From the NCBI RefSeq assembly GCF_958979055.1, contig NC_084898.1, positions 23,277,102-23,341,101 of the forward strand: DNA of 64,000 nt. Reading direction: 5' to 3'. Below the pieces are notes generated by a model. The model searched no databases and was not told the DNA's origin. It was given only the letters and a program-made list of their open reading frames with translations. The DNA comes from Alnus glutinosa (taxonomy: Eukaryota > Streptophyta > Magnoliopsida > Fagales > Betulaceae). Positions 1 through 12,070 of this stretch are shown here, piece by piece (within the stretch, counting starts at the first letter, position 1; every line of letters begins with the position of its first letter). The translations under genes and the position numbers were made by a program.

Positions 1-460
1 GATAATATTAGACCTTTTCTAGATATACCAGCTAAGTTAATCTGTTGATATGGTGAAACACATGCTCACAAGCATACAAAAACACACACATAAGCAAAAG
101 ATGGAATTAAATTTAAAAGACTTATGGTTCAGAACAAAGAAATCTTGATGAATCATAAGCATATTAGCATACCATTACATGTGCAACATGGGTAATAATA
201 ATAGTAATAACAACATTATAATCATCTTAAGAAAAAACATCATATCAGCATTTGCTTAAATGTTGCTTACATGAGCATAATCTACATGTAATCAGCAAAG
301 AGGGAGGAGGCCTTAAGTTAGTCAACAATGATAGAAAAGCAAGTGAACTCAACTCAACTCTCTTTCCTTTTCTTTTCTTTTTTTCTTTTTTAAAGCACGA
401 TCATCTCAGATAGAATGATGAACACCAATTGTATGGCAAAAAGTATAACCTTATCAATAC

Positions 461-1044
461 CTTTTCATATTTTTGGGCTATGTCTCTATGCCTGTATGAT
501 AGTTTTCGTTTGTTGTCATCATCATATGGAGGGCCAAACCCATCCTGGTCAAAATCGTAACCAGAAAGATCCCTCCCATCATCATATTGAATCAAGGCAT
601 CAAGAAACGGCTTATTATAGTTTTCAATCTGCGTCAACAATACCCAACTCAACAAATTAACTTTCCAGACATTAAACAAGTCGCATGGATTCACATCAGA
701 AATCAGAAAAAAATAAACAATAAAAAACAAATTTGACTAAGCACAATGCAAAAAAGAACTCATGTATGTGAAAAATGCACACATACTTGTTCATAGAAGA
801 AATAATTGTCACACAAATCAAGAATGTGCTTCTCCCACATCTTCCCGATCTCTACACCCTTCTGCACATTCTTCAAACCATTGAAATTGTCCGCATAAGT
901 CCTATTCAACAAGGACTTGAGCAGTATAAGGGTCTCGTCCATGTCCCATATATATACATCTATTCTCTGATCCGTGGTGTTTTTGACAGCCCCTTTTGTT
1001 TCTTTGTAAGGAATACACACATTTTCACCCATGATGTTGTCCAT
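461..1044 (-). CDS. EYA: EYA-type HAD tyrosine phosphatase (eyes absent homologue), 5' part only
   Basis: Two coding exons are visible, 1044-787 and 628-461, with GT-AG borders in phase 0; the rest lies beyond the left edge. The 142 visible residues start MDNIMGENV and carry the HAD motif I as WDMDET (Asp34 nucleophile, Asp36), the DxDxT signature of the EYA C-terminal domain. Next comes the typical EYA stretch with NRTYADNF and KMWEKHILDLCDNYFFYEQ, then the acidic DLSGYDFDQDGF segment. Plant EYA proteins consist of little more than this domain and are known protein tyrosine phosphatases. The start is the first ATG of the exon. A 5' UTR intron is likely: a donor CCAC|GTAAGT lies at 1506/1505 and an acceptor just upstream of the ATG. 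Family assignment is firm; catalytic motifs II-IV cannot be checked here. Confidence 0.88.
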
Positions 1045-1506
1045 TTTGGTATCAATTTCAGCTGAAAGTCAGCCTGAAGCACAAAAGAATCGATGTTAGG
1101 ATAGTCTATCAATCATGTTATCTATACATACATTAGAACACAGATACCACATATAGTTCTTTATCAACAATCCAACAAAGGTGGTTTCATCCGCTTAACT
1201 ACCAGTGAATTGTAAGATTAAGCAATGGGAAACAAACAGAAACTTGTGGGCAGCTAACCCGCGAAGCATACTACACATCATTTAATCTTAAACATGAGAA
1301 AAACGACTACTGCAAAACAATATCAGATTCAACCAAAGAGGTACACATCAAGGGACACATACTTTGCCACTGAACCTCAAATGGGTTCCTTGAAATTTTC
1401 AACATTATCAAAATCAAAGTCTACCCAACACAATCAAACAGCTTTGTATCAATGCTTACACAGACATATCACATATACATATATTATATACACACACACA
1501 CTTACG

Positions 1507-1800
1507 TGGAGCAGACCTAGTGGTGGCAGCTGCCAATGAAGATTGATTGAAGCAAAAGTCTGTAACTTCAGGGAAGAGCGATCGACTGAGGAGGGCAGAA
1601 GGTAAAAGGCAAAAGCAGCTTAGAAAAACAAAAACAAAAAAATATGAACACGACGTCGTTTCTCTGCACATCTTTTTTATTTGGGCCTAGTTGAAGATTT
1701 ACCTTTGCTATTAAGGGAGGTCTTCCTACAGCTCAGTAAAAGGGGCCAAACAACAAAGACGACGTCGTTTCATATTCATTTGAGTCTTACTTTTCATAGG
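1507..1800 (-). promoter_or_regulatory. Probable 5' UTR/promoter of the EYA gene with two ACGACGTCGTTT motifs
   Basis: Just upstream of the inferred non-coding first exon, the 12-mer ACGACGTCGTTT occurs at 1650-1661 and again at 1759-1770, in the same orientation and 109 bp apart. The core ACGACGTCGT is a perfect palindrome containing GACGTC, a bZIP-like core. Position relative to the transcription start is inferred, not measured. Confidence 0.4.
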
Positions 1801-2199
1801 TAATCATTTTTCTTTTTCTTTTTTGCCTATTTCATGTAATTTCTTTACATAGAAATACAAGTTAAGGTCAAATTAAAAAAAATTAAAATTAAAATCGAAT
1901 TTGATTTGATCTTCTCTAACACATTCAAAATGATTACCTAAAATTGCTTTTACGTGATTGGATGAAGTGAGTTTAATATAGAAAAGAGAAAGCTAAAAAA
2001 CTATCTGTTTCTATTGAAATTATGATAATGAAAATTATGTTTAACATTTCATTATAAATAAAACATTAACACACAAATATACTAAATGGAAGAAAGATAA
2101 ATTGATTACGAGATAAAGGTAGAGAGAGATGTTAGAATTTTTTTTTTTTTATAATTGGGCTTCCATCGATTATAATTCCTATTTTATCTATTAAATGAA

Positions 2200-2374
2200 T
2201 AATGTTATAAGGAGGACTGAGTCCTTCCAAATATCACGTGACTTTTAAAATTACATTAGATCATATCAAAATCTAATAACGATCATTTCAAATGCAAATA
2301 TTTAATAGTAATTTTAAAAGTCACGTGATATTTGGGAGGATACAAAAAAGACTTTAATTCTCCTTATAGCATTA
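2200..2374. mobile_element. Foldback MITE, family A (copy 1)
   Basis: The ends are near-inverted: TAATGTTATAAGGAG at 2200-2214 and CTCCTTATAGCATTA at 2360-2374. An inner inverted pair, CCAAATATCACGTGACTTTT and its complement, lies around 2228-2255 and 2309-2337. There is no coding capacity. Related copies sit near 9062-9208 and 15282-15426. Confidence 0.75.
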
Positions 2375-2849
2375 TTTTTAATAAATATTATGTAGATCGA
2401 TAACCATAATAGTATGAGAATGTGATCGGAAGATTGTATAATGATTTCTTATATATAGACTAGCTGGAGAATAATTTTTGATATGTCCCGCTAACAATAG
2501 CATAATGAGAAGTGTTAGGAGACGAAGATTTAGATGCTAACAATGTCCATGGATTAATAATTATAGCAAAGAGATTTTTTATGCATATATTTTAATTTCT
2601 ACAAATTTAAATTATTGTTTTGTTCTAGTTCTTAATATGTTTTATTGCAAGTTGGTGATACCATTTACTAGTGGCCCTCTAAGGCTCACTCAAATCCAAT
2701 AAAACTCGTCATCCCATGAGCCCAGTAAAGTCCATCCACCTTATGGACGAGCTGAGTCCAACAAATTAGCTGTCCCTCGAGGGAATCACCGATTGACGGT
2801 TCCTTAACCGACATACATGTGGTAAGGAGGCTGTAGAAGAAAAGAAAGG

Positions 2850-3170
2850 GTATCCCCCATTTACGGTCTTACTTATTTAAACTTGGTTGGAGCATCCCTC
2901 GAATGAAAGCTATTCATGAAAATATGTCACTTCTCATATCAGTCCATTAACCTCCGGTCTTTGCTATATCAAGCTCACTTAACATAACAACGACAGGCAT
3001 ATTAGTGAAGGTGGTTGTCCATATTATGATATAGGTATGTTAATTCATCCTTTCTCTCATTTTCATTGGGTTCTCTCTTCAATACCCAACTGAATTCATG
3101 TACTTAGAATTCAGTAACACATGCAAGCGTTATAGCAAAGTATCGAGGTAAGTGGATAGAATTGAAGTAC
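2850..3170 (+). repeat. LTR-like repeat, copy 1
   Basis: This segment aligns by eye with the interrupted segment at about 10840-10886 plus 11808-12070. Shared elements are a TATTTAAAC TATA-like box, GTTGGAG, ATTCATGA(A/G)AATATG, ACCTCCG and a downstream CATT(T/C)TC(A/T)TTG stretch. The layout (TATA-like motif, then a conserved tract ending in a GCGTTA-type motif) resembles plant Gypsy LTRs, but the ends are not defined. Confidence 0.5.
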
Positions 3171-4592
3171 CCATTATTTTGTGATCAATTATTAATCATA
3201 TAGACTCACCCCCATGGCCCCATAAAACTTGATTCAAGATCGATCCATTGGGGTCGCCCAATCTCAAGGGGCCATAATAGTGTGCAAGACCAGTAGAGCT
3301 TTTTGATAAGGATTCTCCAAATGTTTAACCAAAAAGAGAAAAAGGAGCTTAGAAAGTCAAATTCTTTTGTTCAAATCAGAGAAAATTCTCAGAGATTTAT
3401 CTTTAGAATAAGTGTCATGTTGGCACATTTATCTTTTCATTTTTTGAAATTTATTTATTTTGAAAATATTAGGGACGTTTGGGTATGCAATTTTTTTTTA
3501 CTATATTTTTCTATATTCTAAATTGTAAATAATGAAAAAGTTTGAGTTTTAAAATTATGTTCGAATGGTATAGAGAATTTGAAACAAAATTCGAAAAAAA
3601 TATTTGGAAGAGAAAATTGAATTATATATAATTGAGAAAAATATATATAAAATATTATTTTATTATTGTTCTAAAACTAAAAAATTGGGGTGGTTAGTGG
3701 CGGCTCTACCACCCATGAAATTGCTTGAGGGTGGCCAATCCACCCCAGATGTCCACCTCAGGTGCCAAGGGGTGGTTGGACCACCCTTGGATTTTTATTT
3801 ATTTTATTATTATTATTTTTGAGTTGGGTTAAAAACGGGTTGAATTCGAACTAGTTTCTAAATTCTGAAATTCAAAAACCATTAAAACAAGTTTTTGAAA
3901 TATAATCAAAATTATATTGACACCCAAATTTATATTTGAGATGGTGAGATACTCTGGTTTAAGTCTCCTTTTTGGGATCGGAGTGTGAGAATTATCTCTA
4001 ACATTCTTTGGACGGCAAACGTGTAAGAACTGAACAAGTACAAGCCACTGAAACCAGCAAAGCGGTGACAGCAGAGATACAAGCCCACGGTTTTAGAAAA
4101 CTATGGAAGAAGAAAGAGATGCTTTTGGAAGCAGGCTTAATTAAAGTCAACTTTTGTTAACGTCCAATCATAAACGTTATCACTATGAAGAGAAGATAAA
4201 ATACCATAATAGTTCCACGTCAACAAGCAATATTGACCTTCAATGTACGTATAAATAATGATTAATTCAATGTTTTGATTGCCAGCTACATATTATTGGT
4301 TAATGGAAGATGGGGATGGAATAAACTGAAGGATCATTGATGCAAAATATGAAGAAGGATAAAGAAGCTCATAGCTATTTCTGTAATAATATTTACATGG
4401 ATGTGTATAGTTTTGAATAATTCATACACAGAAGAATGGATGACAAAAACTGAGAGTTATGATCTTTTATGTTTACAGGAGAGCATGTTCTTACTGAATG
4501 ATTTGTACAATAATCCACAAATAAAGAGCAATTTGTTAAAACCAAAAGAACAGAAAAAAATTGCAGATATGCAGATGAGTTCAATGTAACAA

Positions 4593-6772
4593 TTAAGCTT
4601 TGCTTTTGATGGAATTACTCTGACGAGGGCGAAAAATTGAGCAAACCCAGAACCAAAATCCCTTCTTCTTTGATGGTAGAGATTTTGCATCCCTATTAGC
4701 AACAAAATCAGCCATGTACTGAACAACTGCCTGGTGAACAAAGAAGTCAACCAACATGAAATTTACAACAGAAGGAAAGAAAAACAAAACAATGTGCAAA
4801 AGTTGTAATTCAACATTACCTGAGCACCCAATGCGGTTACTTGTCTTGGTGGCATTTCCAAAGGAGTCTCATCAGCTCGGAAAACTCTCAAATTTGACAA
4901 ACACTTGAAAGAATCCGGCAACATTCTTATTTGGTTGTCACTTATATCCAACTCTTCAAGCAGCTCAAGATTTCCAATAGATCTTGGCAAGGCTCTTAGA
5001 TCCGAAAAGTTCTTCCCCACGTTCAATTTCTTGAGACTTACTGCGAAACATAGGTTCTCTGGTATTGATTCAAGTTCATTGAAGTTGACATCAAGTTCCA
5101 TCAAATTGAAGAGATTACCCATTGTTGTTGGCAACCCTTTAATTCTGTTATAGTGCAGAGTGAGGATCTTCAAGCATTCAAGCTTTCCAATTGCCTCAGG
5201 AAGAGCCTTGAGCTGATTGAAATCTAATCGCAGCTCCTCGAGGGACGAGCAAGATCCAATTGTGTAAGGTAATTCCTCAAGCTCATTTGTTTCTACAACC
5301 AATCTCTTCAAGCAACTCAGATTTCCAATTGTCTCTGGTAAATGAGTGAAGTTATTTGAGCTCAAATCAAGATTAATGAGGTTTATCAAGTTCCCAAAAG
5401 AAGCCGGCAGTGATCTTAACCTGTTCGCATGTAGGTCGAGATCAGTGAGATTGATTAGTTCCCCAAATGACTCAGGAAGGTTGATGAGTTGGTTTGAGTG
5501 GATATCAAGCTTTGTTAAGGCCCTGAGGCCACCAATAGTGGCTGGAAGAGCCATGATATTGTTCTCAGAAAGGTCCATTTCAGTGACTTCTGATAACTTC
5601 CCAATTGATAGAGGAAGCCACTCCATCTGATCCATCAACTTCCCTTTAAGATCAACAACTACTGCTCCAACTTTAGCAGATTTTTCAATAAGAGCTGCTA
5701 CCTTCATTAGGCTTAATTTCTCAAACTCTGCACCACCTACAAATACACCAAGAACTAGATCAAGATATTGAAGAAACTTCAACCATCCTAATAATCCATT
5801 GTAGCCTCGTTTTCGAAGGAAAACAATTATTTGCAGTTATAGAACAAATTACAAAGATGGATTTGTGAGTAAATAAATATTCTGTTCACTGTCAGGCTCA
5901 TGGAAGAATTACCCTTTTCGACTATAATTTCAGTTCTTTTGATATTATTAATTTTTTTTCACCTAATTTTAGCTTCAATGAAAACATGAAACTGGTACAA
6001 CTCATTAGTTTCCTTATAAGAAGGTGGAAGAAAATACTTACGAAAAAGAAGCCATCTTAAGCAGTTTTGCCTTTAAAATCTAAAATAAAACCCAAAATTA
6101 TAAATTTTATTGAAATTGACCTCAAACTAATATAGGTTCTATAGCATGTCTTTCATAAACTCTTTCTCTTAACATGATTATGGAATAATTTCTTGAAACT
6201 AATAAATTCTCAAAATAAATGACAAATAAAAGATAACCTGAAGAGAAAGTAGTAGCCTTTGCGGAAGAACTCCTTGCCAAGCCTTTCAAATTATTTTCCT
6301 CTGATTCCTCGCCTTCCTTTTTCTTCACCAAACTCTCATCACTGCTTATAATTTCTGTCCCAAATTTCTCAAATGGGTGACTCAAAACCACATGTTTCTG
6401 ATTCTGGGTATCCCCAGAAACCAACCCAGAAGCTCTCTGAATGAGATCATCAAAGTTCTGAAACATCTTGTCAAGCTCAACAAGGTGGAGAGCCTCCCAC
6501 CTCTGTTCATGGCTCTGGAACAAGACCATGGTCCTCCTCACTTGCTGCAGCACAGAGAAGAGCTCCTCGGGGACATCTTGGAGAGCCACTTGCTTTGAGA
6601 GTTCCTCAAGCTTCATCTGCTCCTCGGTATTCACAGTTTTGAGCACAGAAGTGGCTGCTTCAAGCTCTTCCAAGGATGGTCTTGGTGGCAGTGATCTGTA
6701 GATTCTCATGATTTCTTGAACCGTTTCTACAACGGCAGGTGACGGTGGATCTTGCTTGGGTATTACAGCCAT
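4593..6772 (-). CDS. PIRL: Plant intracellular Ras-group-related LRR protein (PIRL4/5-like)
   Basis: Three exons, 6772-6238, 5736-4820 and 4730-4593, join with canonical GT-AG borders to give about 529 residues, the usual PIRL length. The N-terminal ~180 residues (start MAVIPKQDPPSP) are helical and family-specific, with RIYRSLPPRPSLEELEAA. A run of about eleven 23-residue leucine-rich repeats follows (roughly residues 225-470), of the form LxxLPxxIGxLxxLxxLDLxxN, as in Ras-binding/SHOC2-type LRRs. The C-terminus reads QAVVQYMADFVANRDAK and ends in a basic tail. There is no signal peptide, membrane segment, NB-ARC or kinase domain, so it is an intracellular scaffold-type LRR and not a resistance gene. 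PIRLs are known from Arabidopsis pollen and gametophyte development; the role here is inferred. Confidence 0.9.
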
Positions 6773-6995
6773 GGTTATTGCTGGTTTGATGAACTATTTG
6801 AAACTGGTTTGGAAGAAGACTCGCTTGGGTTTTGAAGCGTATCCGCGCAGTGGTTTCCGGTTCTTTCGATTAGACTAGTTATAACGTTCGAAGGAAATTT
6901 ATATTAAAATATAATTTGTAAAAGAATATCCTTGTACCTTGGTATTCTCGGGCAATAGGTCTACACCCAGCATTTCTCGGGCAAGTGGTGACCGA

Positions 6996-7332
6996 GGATC
7001 GAATTATACATTGTTTTGAGATAAAAGTATTGGATTAGCAAACGCTTCAAATTAGCGTATGCACGTTTTCAAACGTCTCACTTAAAGATATTTCATAGGA
7101 TTTACTGTTAAATCTACCCAAAATACCCTCTCTTTTTTTTGAAAAAAAAAAAATCTAAAATTTAGATATTGGTCAGAATTTAACGGAATTTACAAAAATA
7201 CCCATATCTGAATCTTTGAAAATTTTTATAAATTTTTTTTTTTAAGAAAAAAATGGGGTATTTTAAAATTTCAATTTGAAATGTTTGCTAGTTCAGTATG
7301 TTTATTTCAAAATGGCGTATAATTCGATACCC
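6996..7332. mobile_element. Foldback MITE (imperfect ~58-bp terminal inverted repeats)
   Basis: The left end contains GGATCGAATTATACA and the right end GTATAATTCGATACC. The inner parts also pair (left GGATTAGCAAACG, right TGTTTGCTAGTTC). The middle is A/T-rich. No ORF and no clear target duplication were seen. Confidence 0.6.
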
Positions 7333-7502
7333 TTTTCTGAAATTGTCCCAAGAAATAGAGAAAGAAATTTTAATGGTAGCTTAATTATCTATTTTTTATC
7401 TCATTTTCTTAACTGATGTATTACATGTATAATTCTAAAATAAAATGTGAAAGAAGAACATAAGTGAATGGTACTGACTTGATTATATAATTGTGATAGA
7501 GA

Positions 7503-7677
7503 AATGATTCTTTACCACCTAAATATACAACTTTTTACCACCTTGTCTATGTGGCAAGGTGGTCCCCCACTTTATTTTATTTTTTAAAAATAAAAAAACT
7601 CTAAAGTTAGTAGGGGACCACCTTGCCACATAGACAAGGTGGTGAAAAGTTGTATATTTAGGTGGTAGTGAATCATT
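7503..7677. mobile_element. Foldback MITE with ~65-bp nearly perfect arms
   Basis: The left arm begins AATGATTCTTTACCACCTAA and the right arm ends with its near-perfect complement. The arms contain CCACCTTGTCTATGTGGCAA and are separated by a ~45-bp A/T-rich spacer. A transcript would form a very stable hairpin. There is no coding capacity. Confidence 0.85.
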
Positions 7678-8177
7678 ACTCATTGTGATATATGCTTTAT
7701 TTATAGAGAAAATGTTGCCGGTGAAATAGGTTAAAAAAAAAAAAAAATCCTAAATACCCTAAAAATAATAAGGCATAAAATGATTTGTAAGAAATTTCAT
7801 ACAACTCACATATAAGATTGACACGTATCATTTGGCATGTCGCATGCTTTTTTAAGGACATAAATTTTTTTATAAATCGGTTTATAAGAAATTTCGTACA
7901 ATCTATATATAAAAATGATACGTTACGTTTGTTTTTTTATTAATTAATTGTTATTCCCCTTTTTTTATTTTTTTTATTTTATTTTATTTTTGGGTCAATT
8001 TAAGAACAAAAAGCCGCTTCTATAAGAATAGATTAACAAATTGGGTCGTAAAAGTCGTAACTTCTCATCCACAACTACAACGAAAAATGAAAAAGAATCC
8101 TCAATTTTATTTATTTATTTTTTATAAGTGAAATTCTCAATTGTAGTCGTAGTCTGCCTTGTAGACTATTCAGACGT

Positions 8178-8265
8178 TACATTACGTCATCAGTGATGAA
8201 AATCAAATATATATATATATATACATTACGTCATCAGTGATGAAAATCAAATATATCTATATATC
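8178..8265 (+). repeat. 44-bp tandem duplication
   Basis: TACATTACGTCATCAGTGAT starts at 8178 and again at 8222, continuing as GAAAATCAAATATAT in both copies. The copies are separated only by a short AT run, so this is a local duplication possibly seeded by the (AT) tract. Confidence 0.85.
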
Positions 8266-8791
8266 TATTCCACACGTACGTGATGTGTAATGGTTGATCC
8301 AATAAAAATAAAAATCACTAAAAACAAAACAAAACAAAATAAAAATTCTATAGAGGTACTTAAAACATGAATTTTTATTTTTATTTATTTTTAATCAAAT
8401 CACTCTTTAATGTTTAAATTTTAATTGTTATTAAATAAATCTTTCCGTCTACTTTTCGATAAATTTTTAACGGTTTTGTCATGTTATACCTAATTAGTTG
8501 GCGACATATGTCACCTTTAATATAAAAAAAAAAAATACATAAAAAAAAATAATAATTATAAATGTAAATATATGAAGAAAAAAAAATAGAGGCGGGGTGG
8601 TCGCACGGCCACCTCATGCATGGGGTGGCTCGAACTTTTTCACATTTATGTTATATCAGAACACTTTTTTCACAAAAAAAAAAAAAAAAAAAAATCCTCC
8701 AAACAAATTAATAAACACACCATAACTCTTTAAATTCATTTGAAATTCTTAGCAATTGATCAAAGCCTTGGCAAATCTATAATAACCTTTC

Positions 8792-9024
8792 GGATTCGAC
8801 TTTTATGCGATACTAAAAAAGTATCGCATATCTGCTGTACTAAAACTAACGGCTGAGATTGTATTTGACTTTTTCTTTTTTCTTTTTCCTTTTTCTGTTC
8901 TAAAACTCTGTGTCGACCTCCGTTAAAGCCAACCAGAGACTCTTAGTACTGCATACAATCTCATTCGTAAGTTTTAGTACAATAAATGTGCGGTACTTTT
9001 TAGTGCTGCATAGAAGCCGGATCC
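8792..9024. mobile_element. Foldback MITE (~72-bp arms)
   Basis: The left arm runs from GGATTCGACTTTTATGC through TGTACTAAAACTAACG to GAGATTGTAT. The right arm is its diverged complement, ending TAGAAGCCGGATCC. The loop is a pyrimidine-rich CTTTTTC tract. No ORF. Confidence 0.75.
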
Positions 9025-9061
9025 TAATCTTCTCGGTGAATATGTGGTTTTCGAGTAATTA

Positions 9062-9208
9062 TAGATGTCATTCTCATATCCTTCTAATAATAATGTGGCT
9101 TTTAAAATCGTCATTTGATTATAATTCAATAATGATCAATCACAAATCCAATAATAATTTTAAAAGTTACATCATTATATATTAGAGAGGAACATGAGTA
9201 TGATGTAT
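9062..9208. mobile_element. Foldback MITE, family A-like (copy 2)
   Basis: The arms pair around ATGTGGCTTTTAAAAT on the left and ATTTTAAAAGTTACAT on the right. The outer parts ATTCTCATATCCTTCTAATA and ATATTAGAGAGGAACATGAG also pair imperfectly. It shares the (G)TGACTTTTAAAAT core with the elements at 2200 and 15282. Confidence 0.6.
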
Positions 9209-9713
9209 AGAATTACTCATGTTTTTCAATAGCTTCAATTAATTAAAAATAGCAACCACACACGCTCACAAAAATAAACAGAAAAGCCGAAAATAAATCA
9301 AATACAACAATTTCAATGACGAAATGTAGGTCGAAGTGAAAACTTTTTTAAGAAATCTTTGAAAGTAAAATCAATATATATTTATATAGGATTCAAATTT
9401 TATTCAAAATTTTGAAATTTTTTAAAGCCTTAAGACAAGGTTTAAACTTTTGTGCTCAAAACCCATTAAATCCTCTCCGTAACCCATCTAAACCTAAAGC
9501 CTAACTACTAGAACCAAGCCCATTCAGCCCACTAATTTGTACTGTTACAGCATGCCTTGCATATATTGAAATTATAATTTTTTTAAGGGTAAATTATAAT
9601 TCAAATTTTTAAGCTCTTAAAACCCTAATTAAGAGACCTATAAAAACCTGATTTATTTCCATCTTTGGCCTCCCGCTCTGGTCTTAAAAGAACCTTCATA
9701 AAAAGGGAGAGCT

Positions 9714-9934
9714 CTTGGCAATAGGGGCGGAGCTAGCATTTGAAATTTTTTTTTTTTTTAGGGGGGGGCGGGGGCAAATTGGAAAAAAAAAAATCGGATG
9801 GGGCAAAACTAAAAAAATAAAAAATAGTAGTAAAATTTTTAATTTTTAATTTTATATTTTAGAGGAAACCTTGGGCTTGGAGGGGTGGGGGGGAGGCTCC
9901 TCAAGCCCCTTGGTAGCTTTGCCCCTGCTTGGCA
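9714..9934. mobile_element. Short non-autonomous element with AGGGGCGGAGCTA-type ends
   Basis: The left end ATAGGGGCGGAGCTAG and the right end GGTAGCTTTGCCCCTGCT are imperfect inverted repeats around a G-rich and A/T-rich core. This end sequence is common in small plant DNA-transposon derivatives. No ORF. Confidence 0.55.
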
Positions 9935-10839
9935 GAATCACCAAGCTTCAAAAAAGGCAAGATTGTTATTATCCAATTCTTGAATTGTTTTAGCTCCTAA
10001 ACATGAATACATAAGTATAAGATTGTTATTAATTATGTTTTAATTAGGATTAGCTAGTGAAAAAAGTCAAAGAAAAGGCCTATTAAAGTTGGCCAAGAAG
10101 GAATTTATTTTCAAACCAAAAATTATATAGTAAATGTTTTGTTTTTGGTATTTTATTTGAACCAATTTAGATTTAACCTGGAATTGGATAAATCAAGAAA
10201 AAAAATTAAATCGATGTAGATTTAATCAAAAGAGTGGGAAAATTAATGTTTTTAGATGTGATTTTTGGTCAGCTTTTAGTTGGGCTAGATTTGATTTTCC
10301 TCTTAGAAAATTCAAGACCAGAAGGCCATAAGAGGTGTCCATAGAAATTTTGGGCCATAATTGGGCTTTTGGGCCTAATAGAAAGACCATTCGGATCAAA
10401 AGACCCGACTGTAATTAATCCGAAAATTTGACGGAGAAAAGGGTTTTAACTTCTTTGTTTTCGAGTCAGATTTCCAACGGTGCAACCCGTTCTTCGATCG
10501 GAGTTACGTATAGATCACAACGGGCCAAAAATTGAGGACGTTTCTGGAATTTCCAAAATTTCAGAAGTGTTTTAGATTGGGACGAAAATTGAAGCCCATA
10601 AGGCCCAATTTTTGGACCAAAGTTAGACCATATATAGGAAGTGTATGACAATGGACAGCCCAATAACCTTAGGTCGGGGCCCTGCAATTAGAACATACAT
10701 ACTGGACCCACTAAATGACGTAAAAGGTAACCTTAAGAATGGCCCTTGAGTTTGAGGCCCAATGTAGTCAAGTTCGAGGACTACCCAAAAAAAGAAAAAG
10801 AAAAAAAAGGAGCCTATAAGTTTAACCACAAAAGAAGGG

Positions 10840-10886
10840 TGTCATCTTTTGACGGTTTTACCTATTTAAACTGAGACTCAATAATG
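10840..10886 (+). repeat. LTR-like repeat, copy 2, left piece (interrupted)
   Basis: Contains CCTATTTAAAC, matching the repeat at about 2875. It is cut off by the retroposon insertion at 10886/10887 and continues at 11808. Confidence 0.5.
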
Positions 10887-11795
10887 GGCTATCAAAACCT
10901 CTTTCTAGAGAGAGAACATTTGAAACTTCTAGAGAGAGAAACCTCAGTGTGAGATGATTTCGCCGGAGGGGGAGGCCTCACGACGTTGGTTTTGTCCCCG
11001 AGCCTCCGTGGGCGAGGGTGATTTTTTGTCCCCCTAGTTCATTTCCAATGGTGGTTTTTGTCCCCGGAGCTAGATTCGGTAGAGGTAGTTTCGTTTTTCT
11101 TTATTTTGTTGTTGTGTGTTGGTGCAAATAGGAGATTTTTGGTCCAGGTCCGTGGTGAACCGCGGGTGTTGGTGGTTTTCTGCAAAGATGTTGTCAAAGC
11201 TAGATCTACAAGACTCGGCTAGAATCTCTTCGACAAGGACCTTTCTGTTGTGGTCGCCGGCCTTCTCCAGTCATGGTGGTTATTTGAAGAGTCGTGCGGT
11301 TCGTTCATGTTCGACAAGTGACCAGCACGCACCCAGGGTTTTATATCCCTGATCATGCGCGTGTGTGTCACTGTTTTACTTCTCCGGTCTCAGACGGTGA
11401 CAATCTGAACTCTTGAAGGTTGTCCGACGCATGGGGGTTCCTGGAGAAGGCGCGTGCTCAACACACGCCGGCTCCAGTTGCGGTTCTTCCGATTTTTGTT
11501 TCCGAGGGCTTTTTGTTTGTCTTAGGTTGTATATTCTTGTCTTTGATCATAGTCTATTGTAATGGTAGCTACTTTAAGCTACGTTTCTAGCTTTGTGGGT
11601 AGAGAATCTTTTTCTCTAATCACTCTGATAGCATTCAGGCTTTGTTGTTCTTCGCCTTTGGGCGTTTGGAGCTTTGTATTTAGGTGCCTGTTTCTCTGTA
11701 ATAGTCTTTCTGATTGTATTACCCATTTGGGGCGGTTTCTTAGTAATGAAGATGGCACTGTGCTCTTTGTTAAAAAAAAAAAAAAAAAAAAACTT
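10887..11795 (+). mobile_element. Non-autonomous polyA retroposon with 12-bp target-site duplication
   Basis: GACTCAATAATG is present at 10875-10886 and again at 11796-11807, flanking a 909-bp insert that ends in about 20 A residues. The 5' part is GC-richer, with repeated GTTTTTGTCCCC-like units. The 3' part ends with TTAGTAATGAAGATGGCACT before the A tail. No reverse transcriptase or other conserved ORF is present, so it would have been mobilised in trans by LINE machinery. It resembles the element at 54560-55574 in size and organisation. Confidence 0.8.
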
Positions 11796-11807
11796 GACTC
11801 AATAATG

Positions 11808-12070
11808 AAAGGGTCCGTTGGAGTATTGTATGAAGGAAAATTATTCATGAGAATATGCAACATTTCATATTGGATCATTGACCTCCGAGCCTTGCCATAC
11901 CAAGATCACTTACCATAAAGACGATAGTCCTATAAGTGAACGCAACATACCCTATTATGAGGCATGCACATCTTTCCCTTTCCCATTCTCTTGTCTATTG
12001 AATTCTTTTTCAAATATCCCACCGATTTAGGCATTAGAGTGTTCTTTACCAGTCATTCCGGTGAGTCATC
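11808..12070 (+). repeat. LTR-like repeat, copy 2, right piece
   Basis: Continues the repeat interrupted at 10886. GTTGGAGTATTG, ATTCATGAGAATATGCAAC, ATTGACCTCCGAGCCTTGCC and ATCACTTACC match the copy at about 2880-3000. Ends undefined. Confidence 0.5.

Larger units (their letters stand above)
1800..4592. other. Intergenic stretch between EYA and PIRL (both on -)
   Basis: AT-rich. It holds a MITE (2200-2374), an LTR-like repeat (about 2850-3170) and a GGGTGG...CCACCC repeat patch at about 3690-3795. I see no convincing gene; ORFs at 3303-3521 and 3604-3822 are low-complexity or repeat-derived. Confidence 0.6.

Noticed and set aside
4593-6772. Resistance-type NLR or receptor-like LRR gene
   Set aside because: No NB-ARC, TIR, signal peptide, membrane segment or kinase; repeat type and N-terminus are those of PIRL proteins.
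11562-11918. 118-codon plus-strand ORF
   Set aside because: It spans the 3' end and polyA tail of a retroposon, giving a poly-Lys run; not a gene.
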